A stretch of 64,000 bases of DNA from Nocardia jiangxiensis NBRC 101359 (GTDB lineage Bacteria > Actinomycetota > Actinomycetes > Mycobacteriales > Mycobacteriaceae). Both the position numbers and the translations under genes were made by a program. Position 1 is the first letter of the stretch. Every line of letters starts with the position of its first letter. Of the stretch, positions 1 through 8,002 are shown piece by piece. The stretch is from NCBI RefSeq assembly GCF_000308615.1, contig NZ_BAGB01000041.1:744001-808000 (forward strand). Reading direction: 5' to 3'. The notes beneath the pieces are model-generated. The model was not told the origin of the DNA. It saw only the letters and a program-made list of their open reading frames with translations, and ran no database searches.

Positions 1-1428
1 GGCGAGATGGGCGTCGGGGCGGACGAGGCAGACCTCGCGTAGCGTTCCGGTTGCCGGGGTCAAAGTCCGGACCTGTTCTGCGCCAAGTCGTTTCGCTGCC
101 TGACGGAGGTACTCGGCGGCGTTGCCGCTCGCCAGTACCGCCCAGCCGGTGCCGAGTTGGCTGTGCAGCGGGGCGTCATGCCCCTCGGCGTCGCGGGTGA
201 GGATGTTCGGCACGCGATCGCCCGGTTGCGCGCCGCGCCGCGCACGCCGGACCGCCGGAGCGGCCAACGGCCCGTTGCGATAGCTGATCCCCAGCTGGGA
301 GGCCGCGCCCGTGAGCCGACGCTGGATCGCAGGGATGCGCAGCAGCGGCGACAGCGTGGCGAACAGCCTTCGGCCCGTGGCTGTTTCGGCGAAACCGATT
401 CTGGTGCCGATGCTGGTCGCGGACAGCACCGATTCCGCGATCGGTCGTCGTTCGGCGGCGTAGGTATCCAGCAGGCCGACTCCGGCTCGCCCGCTGATCA
501 CCAAGGCCAGCTTGAATGCCAGATTCTCGGCGTCCCCGATACCGGTGTTCAAACCCTGGCCGCCGAGCGGTGAGTGGATGTGCGCGGCATCCCCGGCCAG
601 CAGCACCCGGCCGCGGCGATAGGTATCGGCCAGCCTGCGGTTGAAGCGGAACACCGAGGTCCACACCGCGCGGTCGATGCGCAGATCCGGGATCCCAGCG
701 CGCTCGGATGCGAAGCGGCACAACAACTTCAGGATCTCTTCTTCGTCCGGATCGTCGCCGTGATCGCCGGGGACGGGGGCCATCAACCGCCACAGGTCAC
801 CGTCCGGATGCGGCAGCGGCATCGCCACGAACTGGCCACCCGCGCCGAGAAATATCCCCATGACCCGACCCCGGCCGGGCAGTTCGGCATGGACATCGGC
901 GAGCAGGAACCGCTCGGTCAACTGCGATCCCGGAAATCCGATCCCGGCGCTCTTGCGCACCTGGCTGTGCGCGCCGTCGCAGCCGATCACCCACTGCGCA
1001 CGCACCTGTTCGCCGCCGAGATCCACCTCCACCCCGTCGGCGTCCTGCACCAGCCCGCGCAACGGGCTGTTCCACTCGACCCGTCCACCGAGTGCGGCCA
1101 ACCGCTCGCGCAACTGCGCCTCGATCTCCGTCTGCGGGATCCACAGCAGCCGTGGTCCCGCGGCGTCGAGCGCCGCGCCCACGTCGACGATCTTGCGGCC
1201 GTTCACGTGAATCCCCGCTCCGCGGACGTCGGCCGCGCGCTGCGGTAGATCGCCGAGCGCGCCGAGACGCTGCAGCACCTCCGCCCCGCGCGGCTGCAGA
1301 CCCAGCGCCCGCGACGTGGTCGCGGGTCCCGGCGCACTGTCCACCACCCGCACCGCGACCCCGCGCTCGAGCAACCCGCAGGCCGCGGTCAATCCGGTCG
1401 GCCCCGCACCGACGATCAGCACCTCCAT
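1..1428 (-). CDS. FAD-dependent aromatic monooxygenase (PheA/TfdB-type), C-terminus cut by window edge
   Basis: The reading frame is open from the ATG at 1428 to the first base of the window (476 codons), so only the last residues are missing. The N-terminus MEVLIVGAGPTGLTAACGLL is the Rossmann GxGxxG ADP-binding site of FAD. Near residue 155 is the DG motif (VIGCDGAHSQVRK), and near residue 285 the second FAD motif (GRVLLAGDAAHIHSPLGGQG). This order defines single-component flavin hydroxylases of phenols and polyketide-like aromatics, which use NAD(P)H and O2. The start is supported by AAGGGAG about 8 bases upstream. A palindromic operator and promoter lie just upstream, and a TetR gene precedes it on the same strand. 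The substrate cannot be read from sequence; the neighbouring P450 and AveC-like protein suggest secondary-metabolite or xenobiotic oxidation. Confidence 0.9.
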   Translation of the reverse strand, partial: MEVLIVGAGPTGLTAACGLLERGVAVRVVDSAPGPATTSRALGLQPRGAEVLQRLGALGDLPQRAADVRGAGIHVNGRKIVDVGAALDAAGPRLLWIPQTEIEAQLRERLAALGGRVEWNSPLRGLVQDADGVEVDLGGEQVRAQWVIGCDGAHSQVRKSAGIGFPGSQLTERFLLADVHAELPGRGRVMGIFLGAGGQFVAMPLPHPDGDLWRLMAPVPGDHGDDPDEEEILKLLCRFASERAGIPDLRIDRAVWTSVFRFNRRLADTYRRGRVLLAGDAAHIHSPLGGQGLNTGIGDAENLAFKLALVISGRAGVGLLDTYAAERRPIAESVLSATSIGTRIGFAETATGRRLFATLSPLLRIPAIQRRLTGAASQLGISYRNGPLAAPAVRRARRGAQPGDRVPNILTRDAEGHDAPLHSQLGTGWAVLASGNAAEYLRQAAKRLGAEQVRTLTPATGTLREVCLVRPDAHLA

Positions 1429-1450
1429 GGCCGGCTCCCTTCTCGTCGAA

Positions 1451-1479
1451 TTTATAAACAGAACAGTACTGTTTACAAA
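1451..1479 (-). promoter_or_regulatory. Promoter with operator dyad for the FAD monooxygenase
   Basis: On the minus strand a -10 element TATAAA (1451-1456) is separated by 17 bases from a weak -35 TTTGTA (1474-1479). The spacer is filled by the dyad TAAACAG-N7-CTGTTTA (1455-1475), whose centre is the perfect palindrome AACAGTACTGTT (1462-1473). A repressor bound there would cover the promoter. The core ACAGT/ACTGT also occurs in the operator before the nearby TetR gene, with different spacing. Confidence 0.55.
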
Positions 1480-1518
1480 TTAGCTCGGACCGCCGCGCCT
1501 GGCAACCGGCCTCTCCGG

Positions 1519-2172
1519 TCAGCCGTGCCGGTGCAGGAAGCCGTACAGGATCGCCTGGGTGAGTTCCTCGACGATCGCCGCTCGGGGCGGCTGCTCGGCG
1601 CCGAAGTAGGTCGAGCGCAGGGCGGCCATCCCGGCGATCATCGCGACCGTCGAATGCGCCGCCAGGGCCGGATGGTCCGACCGCACGCCCCGCAGGTGCA
1701 TACCTTCGGCGCTGATCCGACCGAGCGCGTCGAGCGCGCGCCTGATGTCGGCGATGCCGGTGTCCTCGATTTCCTCCGGGGCGAGAGCCTCGGCTGCCAG
1801 CAGCGTGATGACCAAACCTCTGTTCTCGACGAACAGGTCGTAGAGCTGTCCGGCGAACTGCCGAGCCAGGTCCTGCTCGTCGGTCTCGTCGGGGACGACC
1901 GCTCGCCACGTGCGGCCGAACTCGTCCACGAAGCCGGTGAACGGAAGCACCACGGCCTCGCGGAACAGCGCCGCCTTCGAACCGAAGTTGCGGAACAGCA
2001 GATGTTCGCTCACACCGGCCGCCTCGGCGATCTCCCGAGTCGTGGTGCTGCGGTAGTCCTGCCGCGCGAACAGGGTGCGGGCGGCGTCGAGCAGCAGTCG
2101 ACGCGGCTCGCCGCGAGGCCGACGGGTCGGCGGATCGGCCGGGCCGCTACGACCGGAAGCCTTGTGGGGCAC
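1519..2172 (-). CDS. TetR/AcrR family transcriptional regulator
   Basis: This 217-residue protein has the family's usual size. Residues 22-68 form the helix-turn-helix domain (LLLDAARTLFARQDYRSTTT, then IAEAAGVSEHLLFRNFGSKA), followed by an all-helical ligand and dimerisation domain. The reading frame extends much further upstream, but the GTG at 2172 has AGGAG nine bases before it and starts just before the HTH domain, so I prefer it. The gene is divergent from the small ORF and AveC-like gene, and the intergenic region carries two matching dyads, which suggests it represses both directions. It may also be co-transcribed with the FAD monooxygenase downstream (90 bp gap). Confidence 0.9.
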   Translation of the reverse strand: MPHKASGRSGPADPPTRRPRGEPRRLLLDAARTLFARQDYRSTTTREIAEAAGVSEHLLFRNFGSKAALFREAVVLPFTGFVDEFGRTWRAVVPDETDEQDLARQFAGQLYDLFVENRGLVITLLAAEALAPEEIEDTGIADIRRALDALGRISAEGMHLRGVRSDHPALAAHSTVAMIAGMAALRSTYFGAEQPPRAAIVEELTQAILYGFLHRHG

Positions 2173-2212
2173 GATCGTTCGCTCCTGGAAACAGCTCTGG
2201 ACGGTTGGCGAA

Positions 2213-2261
2213 ATTATAGGACAGTGCGCACTGTCCTCATTTAGGATAGTGGCTGCTATCC
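2213..2261. promoter_or_regulatory. Two tandem operator dyads and tetR promoter
   Basis: The first dyad, GGACAG-TGCGCA-CTGTCC (2219-2236), is a perfect 18-base palindrome. The second, GGATAG-N6-CTATCC (2244-2261), has the same 6-6-6 layout and nearly the same half-site, offset by 25 bp. A perfect -10 TATAAT for the tetR direction lies at 2213-2218, directly beside the first dyad. The arrangement fits two TetR dimers controlling divergent promoters. Confidence 0.75.
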
Positions 2262-2298
2262 AAAGCTCTCCGGAGCTCGTTTCGAAGGGGGTGCGGAC

Positions 2299-2409
2299 AT
2301 GGGCGCAGGCATCATGCTGGGCACGTTGTTCGGGCTCGTCGTCGTCATCTTCGGCGTGGCGTACCGGTTCGACCCGGAAGCCCGGCGCAACCAGGAGCGT
2401 GATCGATGA
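2299..2409 (+). CDS. 36-residue single-span membrane miniprotein
   Basis: The ORF encodes MGAGIMLGTLFGLVVVIFGV followed by AYRFDPEARRNQERDR. Residues 4-21 form one hydrophobic segment followed by a charged tail, as expected for a small bitopic membrane protein. AAGGGGG lies about 8 bases before the ATG, and the stop codon overlaps the next start (ATGA at 2406-2409), so the two genes are translationally coupled. I do not recognise a family. Its position ahead of a polytopic membrane protein suggests a small accessory subunit or a leader peptide that sets translation of the next gene. Confidence 0.6.
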   Translation: MGAGIMLGTLFGLVVVIFGVAYRFDPEARRNQERDR

Positions 2410-3191
2410 CGGTGACCTCGACACCGCTGCTGAAGGCCGCCATCGGTTTCGCCTACGTCGGCGGACTGGCATTCCTGGCCGCCGGGGTGTACCTGTCCTG
2501 TCGCCGTCGTCGGCTGCATCCCCTACTGCTGCTGTGCATTTCGGCGATCTCGTTCTCCTGGATCGAGGCGCCCTACGACTGGGCCGTCTACGCGCAGTTC
2601 CCGCCCGCCATCCCGCGCATGCCGTCGTGGTGGCCGCTGAACATGACCTGGGGCGGACTGCCCGCCGCGGTGCCACCGGGTTACATCGCCTACTTCGTGC
2701 TGCCCGCGGTGCTCGGCGCGGCGCTCGGGCGGTGGCTGATCGCCCGATTCCGCCGGCGCCGACCGCAGACTCTGCTCGTCGTCGGCCTGGTGGTCGGTTT
2801 CGTCTGGGCATTCCTGTTCAATGCCATCCTCGGTGCGCGACTCGGGGTGTTCTACTACGGCCGTGTGATCCACGGACTGGCGCTGTGGGAGGGGACCAAA
2901 CATCAATACCCGGTCTACGACGCCCTCGCGATGGGCGTGCAGATGATGGTCTTCACCTATGTGCTGGGTCGGACCGATGCGGAGGGACGCACCGTCATCG
3001 ATGTGCTGGCCGACCGGCTGTCGGCGGACCGTGTGCGGTCCTCGGTGCTGTCGGTAGTCGGGATCGTGGTTCTGGGCACCGCGCTCTACGGCGCGGTCTT
3101 CGCACCCCATCTGGTGACGAAGATGCAAGGGCGGGTGACCGCCGGGCCCGCGGCGCAACTGTTTCCGGGCGTGCCGAATCAGCCTCGGTGA
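2406..3191 (+). CDS. Polytopic membrane protein, AveC (spirocyclase)-like
   Basis: This 261-residue protein has about six to seven hydrophobic segments (near residues 10-30, 37-52, 93-110, 122-142, 175-190 and 218-240). The pattern WIEAPYDWAVYAQFP after the second segment and the later YGRVIHGLALWEGTKHQYPV resemble the AveC family, known from avermectin spiroketal formation and common, with unknown function, in mycobacteria and Nocardia. It is shorter than typical AveC proteins (about 340 residues), so the family call is tentative. It is coupled to the 36-residue ORF, sits behind tandem TetR operators, and ends before a strong hairpin shared with the convergent P450. A role in lipid or polyketide modification at the membrane is inference. 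Confidence 0.6.
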   Translation: MTVTSTPLLKAAIGFAYVGGLAFLAAGVYLSCRRRRLHPLLLLCISAISFSWIEAPYDWAVYAQFPPAIPRMPSWWPLNMTWGGLPAAVPPGYIAYFVLPAVLGAALGRWLIARFRRRRPQTLLVVGLVVGFVWAFLFNAILGARLGVFYYGRVIHGLALWEGTKHQYPVYDALAMGVQMMVFTYVLGRTDAEGRTVIDVLADRLSADRVRSSVLSVVGIVVLGTALYGAVFAPHLVTKMQGRVTAGPAAQLFPGVPNQPR

Positions 3192-3228
3192 CCGCGTGCT
3201 CCGAACCTGTTGCCGGACAAGATGATAC

Positions 3229-3255
3229 GAGGGGCCCGCGTCGTACGGGCCCCTC
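3229..3255. terminator. Bidirectional hairpin terminator
   Basis: GAGGGGCCCG (3229-3238) pairs perfectly with CGGGCCCCTC (3246-3255) around a 7-base loop. It sits between the convergent AveC-like and P450 genes. There is no long T-run, as is usual for actinobacterial terminators. Confidence 0.8.
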
Positions 3256-3260
3256 GACGC

Positions 3261-4457
3261 TCACCGTGTCACGACCGGCAATTTCGCCCAGCCGCGGACG
3301 CTGGCGGTGTGTGCCCGGACCGCGCCCGCGTAGTCGACCTCCCAGTCCGGCCAGCGGAGCAGGACCTCCTCCACCGCGACGCGCGCCTCCATCCGGGCAA
3401 GCGCGGCGCCGAGGCAGAAATGCAGGCCGAACCCGAAACTCACATGGCTTGCCTGCCTGTGGATGTCGAAGCGATCGGGGTCTGCGTACCGGCGTTCGTC
3501 ACGGTTGGCCGAGGCGTTGAGCAGCAGCATCACCGACCCCTCGGGGACCGTGTGGCCGTAGTACTCGGTCGCACTCGCGACGTAGCGGCCCTGCACCGGC
3601 GAGGGCGGTTCGAAGCGCAGCACCTCCTCGATGGCGCCGGGGATGAGCGAGGGGTCCGCGACGAGCTGGCGTCGCTGATCGGGATGCTCGGACAGCAACT
3701 GCCCGATGAATCCGATCAGCCGCGTGGTGGTTTCACTCCCCGCCCCGAAGATCATGCTGATATAGGTCAATATCTCGGTGCGGGTGAGCGGCCTTTCCGT
3801 GCCGTCCGCGTCCTCGACTCGGGCATTGATCAAATCGGTCATCAGATCGTCGGAGGGATTGCGCGCACGCCAGTCGACATATTCGGCGATGAGCTCGAGA
3901 TTCGGCGGTTCGACTTTCATTCCCTCCCCCGGTTCGCCGGATTCCAGCGAAATGATGCGGTCGGTGGTGTCGCGAATCGTCGACTGGTCCTGCTGGGGAA
4001 TTCCGAGCAACGCGCCGATGGTCTGCATGGGCATCGCGGCGCCCAGATCGGCGATGAAATCGAACCCGTGCGCGCCGCCCAGCCGGTCCAGCGCCGCGAC
4101 GGCGAACTGCCTGGCAATGGGCTCGACGGCCGCGATCCGGCGCGGCGTGAACACCCGCGCCAGAATCCTGCGGTGGACATCGTGCGAGGGCGGATCCTCG
4201 AACAGAATGAGCCCCGGCGGAAGCTGCACCCCGCTGGAAATGATGTCCAGCACGGTACCGCGCCCCGAACGAAATGTCCGCCAATCGTGCAGGCCCTCGG
4301 CGACATCCGCATATCGGCTCAACGCATAGAACCCGTATTTGTCGTTGCGATACAGCGGCGCTTCCGCACGCAATCGCTGCCACACCGGATACGGATCGTC
4401 ATCGATCGCGAAATCGTATGGGTCGTAATACGGGTCCGCTTCGACCAATTCATGCAT
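3261..4457 (-). CDS. Cytochrome P450
   Basis: A 398-residue soluble class I P450. The heme loop FGFGLHFCLGAALARMEAR carries the proximal Cys near residue 345. The ExxR motif is in EEVLRFEPP, and the I-helix oxygen-activation motif reads FGAGSETTTR, with Ser where Asp or His is common. I chose the ATG at 4457 over one 36 bases upstream because GGCGGAG lies close before it and the protein then starts in the usual way (MHELVEADPYYDPYDF). Redox partners are not adjacent. It has its own promoter (4620-4648). The substrate is unknown; the neighbouring exporter, FAD monooxygenase and AveC-like gene point to oxidation of a lipophilic or natural-product-like compound. Confidence 0.92.
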   Translation of the reverse strand: MHELVEADPYYDPYDFAIDDDPYPVWQRLRAEAPLYRNDKYGFYALSRYADVAEGLHDWRTFRSGRGTVLDIISSGVQLPPGLILFEDPPSHDVHRRILARVFTPRRIAAVEPIARQFAVAALDRLGGAHGFDFIADLGAAMPMQTIGALLGIPQQDQSTIRDTTDRIISLESGEPGEGMKVEPPNLELIAEYVDWRARNPSDDLMTDLINARVEDADGTERPLTRTEILTYISMIFGAGSETTTRLIGFIGQLLSEHPDQRRQLVADPSLIPGAIEEVLRFEPPSPVQGRYVASATEYYGHTVPEGSVMLLLNASANRDERRYADPDRFDIHRQASHVSFGFGLHFCLGAALARMEARVAVEEVLLRWPDWEVDYAGAVRAHTASVRGWAKLPVVTR

Positions 4458-4600
4458 TTTCTCCGCCTTTCCACACCGCACCGGCGGCATCAACCGGCCA
4501 GGCGGGCAATGGATTCGATCTCGGGGTACTGGTCGAGTCGGGGCGCACGCGAGCGTGCACGTCGGTCCGGCCGGGCCGAAGGCCGGGCGGACCGCCCTAG

Positions 4601-4648
4601 GGAACCTAACTTTTGTTCCAAAATAGCGAGCTGCGCGGAGTTGGTCAA
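4601..4648 (-). promoter_or_regulatory. Promoter of the P450 gene with inverted repeat
   Basis: On the minus strand -35 TTGACC (4643-4648) and -10 TATTTT (4620-4625) are exactly 17 bases apart. Immediately downstream lies the inverted repeat GGAAC-N9-GTTCC (4601-4619), placed to act as an operator. The rest of the 230-base gap between the P450 and the exporter shows nothing further. Confidence 0.6.
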
Positions 4649-4688
4649 TAGCGCTGGAGGACCGAGCGCATGCCGCGGTGCCCGGTCA

Positions 4689-6065
4689 TCACGGCGTCGT
4701 GCGGTCCCGCATGCGCCTGCCGATGATCGACAGGCTCACGCCGAACAGGTACGTCACGAGAACGGCGCCGAACGCGACGTGCAGCGAGACCATGCCCGTG
4801 ACGTTCAGCAGCGCGCCCAGGACCGCGACACCGAACGCCCCACCCGTCTGGCGCGCGGTGTTCAGCACGCCGGAGGCCAGACCGACGCGGTCCGCGGGTA
4901 CGCCGAACAGCGCCGCGGCGGTCATCGACGGCATCGCCAAGGAAGTCAGGCCGATCGGGAGCGTGCACAGCACCAGCGCCCACACCGGTGCGCGAGTGGG
5001 CAGGAGGGCGACGAGCAGAGCGCCGATGGCCGCGCAGAGCAGACCCGCGGTGATCGCCCGCCATTCACCGATGCGTGCCACGACGCGGGCGGCGCGGAAG
5101 GCGGTCAGCCCGATGATGATCGTCATCGGGAGCATCGCGATACCCGTCGCGAACGGGCCGAGGTGATGGCTGTCGTGCAGGTCGATCGCGAGACAGAACA
5201 ACATTCCGTAGAGACAGAAGTTGAAGATCGCCCCTATCGCGATCGCGACCGGAAAAGTGCGGCGGCGGAACAGAATCGGGTCCACCATCGGATGCCGGAC
5301 CCGGGATTGGCTGACCCCGAACGCTACAGCCGACACCACGCCCGCACCGAACAGGATCAGCGGTGCGTCCGCGAGCCACCCGTCCTGTCCGGCGAGGATG
5401 AAGCCGCCGGTCAGCGTCGCGAGGGTCGTGATGGCGAGCGTCTGGCCGATCCCGTCGAGCCGGTGACGATGCCGACGGGTTTCGGCCACACGGCGGCCCA
5501 GCAGCCACGCGGTGATCGCGGCGACGGGAATGTTGACCAGGAAGATCGCGCGCCAATCGATCGTCTCGGTGAGCACGCCGCCGAGGATCGGCCCGCTCGC
5601 CAGGCCGATCCCCGAGACACCGCCCCAGACCGCGAGCGCTCGGCCGCGTTCCCGCGGATCGGGGAACGTGTGCGCGATCAGCGCCAGCGAGCACGGCATC
5701 AGCCAGGCCGCGCCGGCGCCCTGCACGATCCGGGCGGCGACGAGTACCTCCATCGAACCCGCCGCACTGCACACCGCACTGCCCAGCGCGAAGACGCCGA
5801 GCCCGATCAGATATCCGGCCCGCGCACCGACGCGGTCGCACAGCGCTCCGGCGCTCAGCAGCAGGGCCGCGAAGGCCAGCGTGTACCCGTTGACGATCCA
5901 CTGCGCGGCCGACAGACTGCCGCCCAGATCCGAAACGATCGGCCCCAGAGCGACATTGACGATGGTCGCGTCCAGCGTGACCATGCCGAACCCGAGACAG
6001 ATCGCCGCCAGGCCGAGCCGTGCTCCGAGAGTCCGGGTACTTGTCGAGGCTGGGGCTGTGTTCAT
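4689..6065 (-). CDS. MFS drug exporter, DHA2 (EmrB/QacA) family, 14 TM
   Basis: This 458-residue protein has the DHA2 signature near its start (MVTLDATIVNVALGPIVSDL), the conserved GPILGGVL motif of antiporters in TM5, and about 14 hydrophobic segments. DHA2 pumps use the proton gradient to export lipophilic drugs or metabolites. The frame is open to a GTG at 6119, but the ATG at 6065 fits the usual N-terminus better and leaves room for the divergent promoter; neither has a strong ribosome-binding site. It is divergent from a LysR gene with a LysR box between them, so the LysR protein very likely controls it. Confidence 0.88.
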   Translation of the reverse strand: MNTAPASTSTRTLGARLGLAAICLGFGMVTLDATIVNVALGPIVSDLGGSLSAAQWIVNGYTLAFAALLLSAGALCDRVGARAGYLIGLGVFALGSAVCSAAGSMEVLVAARIVQGAGAAWLMPCSLALIAHTFPDPRERGRALAVWGGVSGIGLASGPILGGVLTETIDWRAIFLVNIPVAAITAWLLGRRVAETRRHRHRLDGIGQTLAITTLATLTGGFILAGQDGWLADAPLILFGAGVVSAVAFGVSQSRVRHPMVDPILFRRRTFPVAIAIGAIFNFCLYGMLFCLAIDLHDSHHLGPFATGIAMLPMTIIIGLTAFRAARVVARIGEWRAITAGLLCAAIGALLVALLPTRAPVWALVLCTLPIGLTSLAMPSMTAAALFGVPADRVGLASGVLNTARQTGGAFGVAVLGALLNVTGMVSLHVAFGAVLVTYLFGVSLSIIGRRMRDRTTP

Positions 6066-6122
6066 GTCTGTGATCGTGTGCCGCGCGGTCCGCGCCGTCC
6101 ACGACCGGTGTGCTGACACTCA

Positions 6123-6147
6123 TAGGCTGTGCCTAACACCGGGTTTA
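6123..6147. promoter_or_regulatory. LysR-type operator (T-N11-A)
   Basis: TAGGC-TGT-GCCTA (6123-6135) is a perfect dyad with T-N11-A spacing, the recognition layout of LysR regulators. A second imperfect dyad, TAACACCGGGTTTA, overlaps it at 6134-6147. Both lie between the divergent exporter and lysR genes. Confidence 0.65.
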
Positions 6148-6157
6148 GTCTGAGGCG

Positions 6158-7093
6158 ATGGAACTGCGGCAGCTGCGCTACTTCGTCGCCGTCGCCGAGG
6201 AGCTGCACTTCGGCCGGGCCGCCGCGCGGCTCTACATCGCGGCGCCGTCGCTGTCCCAGCAGATCAAGGCGCTCGAGGCGAGTCTGGGCGTGACACTGTT
6301 CGAGCGGGACCGCCGCCATGTCGAACTCACCTCCGCGGGCACGATGCTGTTGTCCGACGCCCGCGAGATCCTGTCACTGGCTGCCGCGGCCGAGCGTCGG
6401 TTGGCGGGAACCACCGGGCCGCTGCGCCTGGGCTATGTGAGCTGGCTGCCCGACAAGCTGCTCTCCTCCCCCGGCTCGGATCCACGGCTGGACGAGTGGG
6501 TGATGCCCAGTCACGTCCAGATCGGACGAGTGCTCGACGGCGGTCTGGACGCCGCCGTCGCCTGGGCTCCGCATCGCGACGAGCGGCTCGACTACCAATT
6601 GCTGTGGGCCGAACCGCTTTTCGCCGTCACACCCCGGGTCGGCGCGACATCGGTCGCCGCCGGGGAACTCACCGTACTGGTCGATTCCGATCTGACGTCC
6701 TGGGATGCGTGGAACCAGTTCGCGATCGAGTTCGCCGAGTCGATCGGGTGCCGCCTGCTGCGCATCGATGACGGCGGTATCACCGGCGCCGCATTCCATC
6801 AGCACTGCAAGCGGCTCGACGCACCGGTCCTGGCCTCCCCCAAACGCCATCCGACCCCGTTGCCCGCGGGCCTGCGGGCACGGCCGATCCACGATCCGGC
6901 GCCGCTGTGGTGCTGGTCGTTGATCACCCGTGCCGACGAACAGCGACCGAGTGTCGCAGCTCTGCGCGAACATGCCGAACAGCTGTCGGCCGAGTTCACA
7001 CTCGAAGGTCTCGACGGGCCCGTCTGGATTCCGGCGACCGATCCGCATCGCGATGTACTTGCCGCGCACTGGGCGAACCATCCTTCACCCTGA
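6158..7093 (+). CDS. LysR-family transcriptional regulator
   Basis: A 311-residue protein of normal LysR size. The N-terminus MELRQLRYFVAVAEELHFGR followed by AAARLYIAAPSLSQQIKALE is the winged-helix DNA-binding domain (residues 1-60). The linker helix and effector-binding domain fill the rest. The ATG at 6158 gives the canonical N-terminus. It is divergent from the DHA2 exporter and should activate or repress that pump in response to a small molecule, and regulate itself. The gene is intact, in contrast to the decayed genes immediately downstream. Confidence 0.92.
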   Translation: MELRQLRYFVAVAEELHFGRAAARLYIAAPSLSQQIKALEASLGVTLFERDRRHVELTSAGTMLLSDAREILSLAAAAERRLAGTTGPLRLGYVSWLPDKLLSSPGSDPRLDEWVMPSHVQIGRVLDGGLDAAVAWAPHRDERLDYQLLWAEPLFAVTPRVGATSVAAGELTVLVDSDLTSWDAWNQFAIEFAESIGCRLLRIDDGGITGAAFHQHCKRLDAPVLASPKRHPTPLPAGLRARPIHDPAPLWCWSLITRADEQRPSVAALREHAEQLSAEFTLEGLDGPVWIPATDPHRDVLAAHWANHPSP

Positions 7094-7183
7094 AGATCCG
7101 AAGTCCTACCGGCCGGACAGCGAGTAGCCGTCAAGCACGGAAATGGCTGTGCCGCTGGATTTTCCGGATCCGCACCCCGGAGA

Positions 7184-7783
7184 TCATCCGGTCTGGTCGA
7201 CCGATATCGGCGGGCGACGCAGGTGCAGGTGGGTCAGGCCCTCGAGTTGCTCGGCGAGAGCGAACAGGATCGCCTCCCGTCCCCGCGCGGCCGTCAACTG
7301 GGCGCCGATGGGCATGCCCGAAACCGGATGGAAGCCGATGGGTACGGCCAGGGTGGGACCGTCGTGCAAGGACCACGGGTAGGTGAGCTGGCCCATTCGG
7401 CGCGACTGCCCGAGCACGCCCGCACTGTCGTCGATCGGCGGGACGTCGATCGGCATGGCCGGAGTGACGATGACGTCGGTGTCACGGAAATACTCCGCCA
7501 TCGCCGCGCGGAACACGTCGCGCTGCCGCAGTGCCGCCGAGCGCTGATCGTCGGAGATGGTCAGGCCCAACGAGATTCGCTCCCTGGTGGCTGCCTGGAA
7601 GCTGTGCGGGTCGTCGCGCAGCCGCTCGGCGTGCACCCGGGCGGCATCGGAATAGATCAGCGTGTACACCACGTCCTGCGCCGATTCGGCATGCGGCACC
7701 GGCTCGTGCTCGATCGTGTGACCGAGGCCCTCCAGTGACCGCGCAGTGCGTTCCAGCGCCGCCCGAATGGACCGGCAGTCGCG
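7184..7783 (-). pseudogene. Amidase signature family, C-terminal remnant
   Basis: Homology to amidases runs from about 7783 (IRAALERTARSLEGLGHTIE) to the stop at 7184 and covers only the last ~200 residues of a ~450-residue family. It includes the typical VTPAMPIDVPPIDD and GPTLAVPIGFHPVSGMPIGA segments. The N-terminal half with the Ser-cisSer-Lys catalytic triad is missing. Upstream the amidase frame stops aligning where a PrpD-like remnant begins on the other strand. A GTG at 7699 could start a short product, but it would lack the active site. Confidence 0.8.
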
Positions 7784-7789
7784 GCACCG

Positions 7790-7953
7790 CGGCCCTACCG
7801 ATGGACGATGCCGAAGTGCGCGCCAAATTCCTCGCGAACACCGGCGGCGGACCCGACGCAGAAGCCTTGGCGCACACGGTATTCCGCCTGTCGGAAATCG
7901 AATCGGTCACCACCGTACTGAAACTCGCGGCCGCACAGCTCGCCGACCACTGA
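7790..7953 (+). pseudogene. MmgE/PrpD family, C-terminal remnant
   Basis: The segment ALPMDDAEVRAKFLANTGGG followed by PDAEALAHTVFRLSEIESVT matches the extreme C-terminus of MmgE/PrpD (2-methylcitrate dehydratase-like) proteins, where a PMxDAEVxxKF stretch precedes the final helices. Only about 52 residues remain of a ~450-residue protein, and nothing upstream continues the family. It abuts the amidase remnant head to head, so a deletion or rearrangement joined the two. In intact clusters PrpD genes often sit before acyl-CoA dehydrogenase and CitE genes, as this one does. Confidence 0.65.
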
Positions 7954-8002
7954 TTCGCGATACCGCACGCCGGTCTCGCTCTCGCAGAAACGGATTCACC
8001 TC

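Noticed and set aside
3210..6116. A 968-codon plus-strand frame across the P450 and exporter genes
   Set aside because: It is antisense to two well-supported genes and has low-complexity Arg/Asp/Gln composition.
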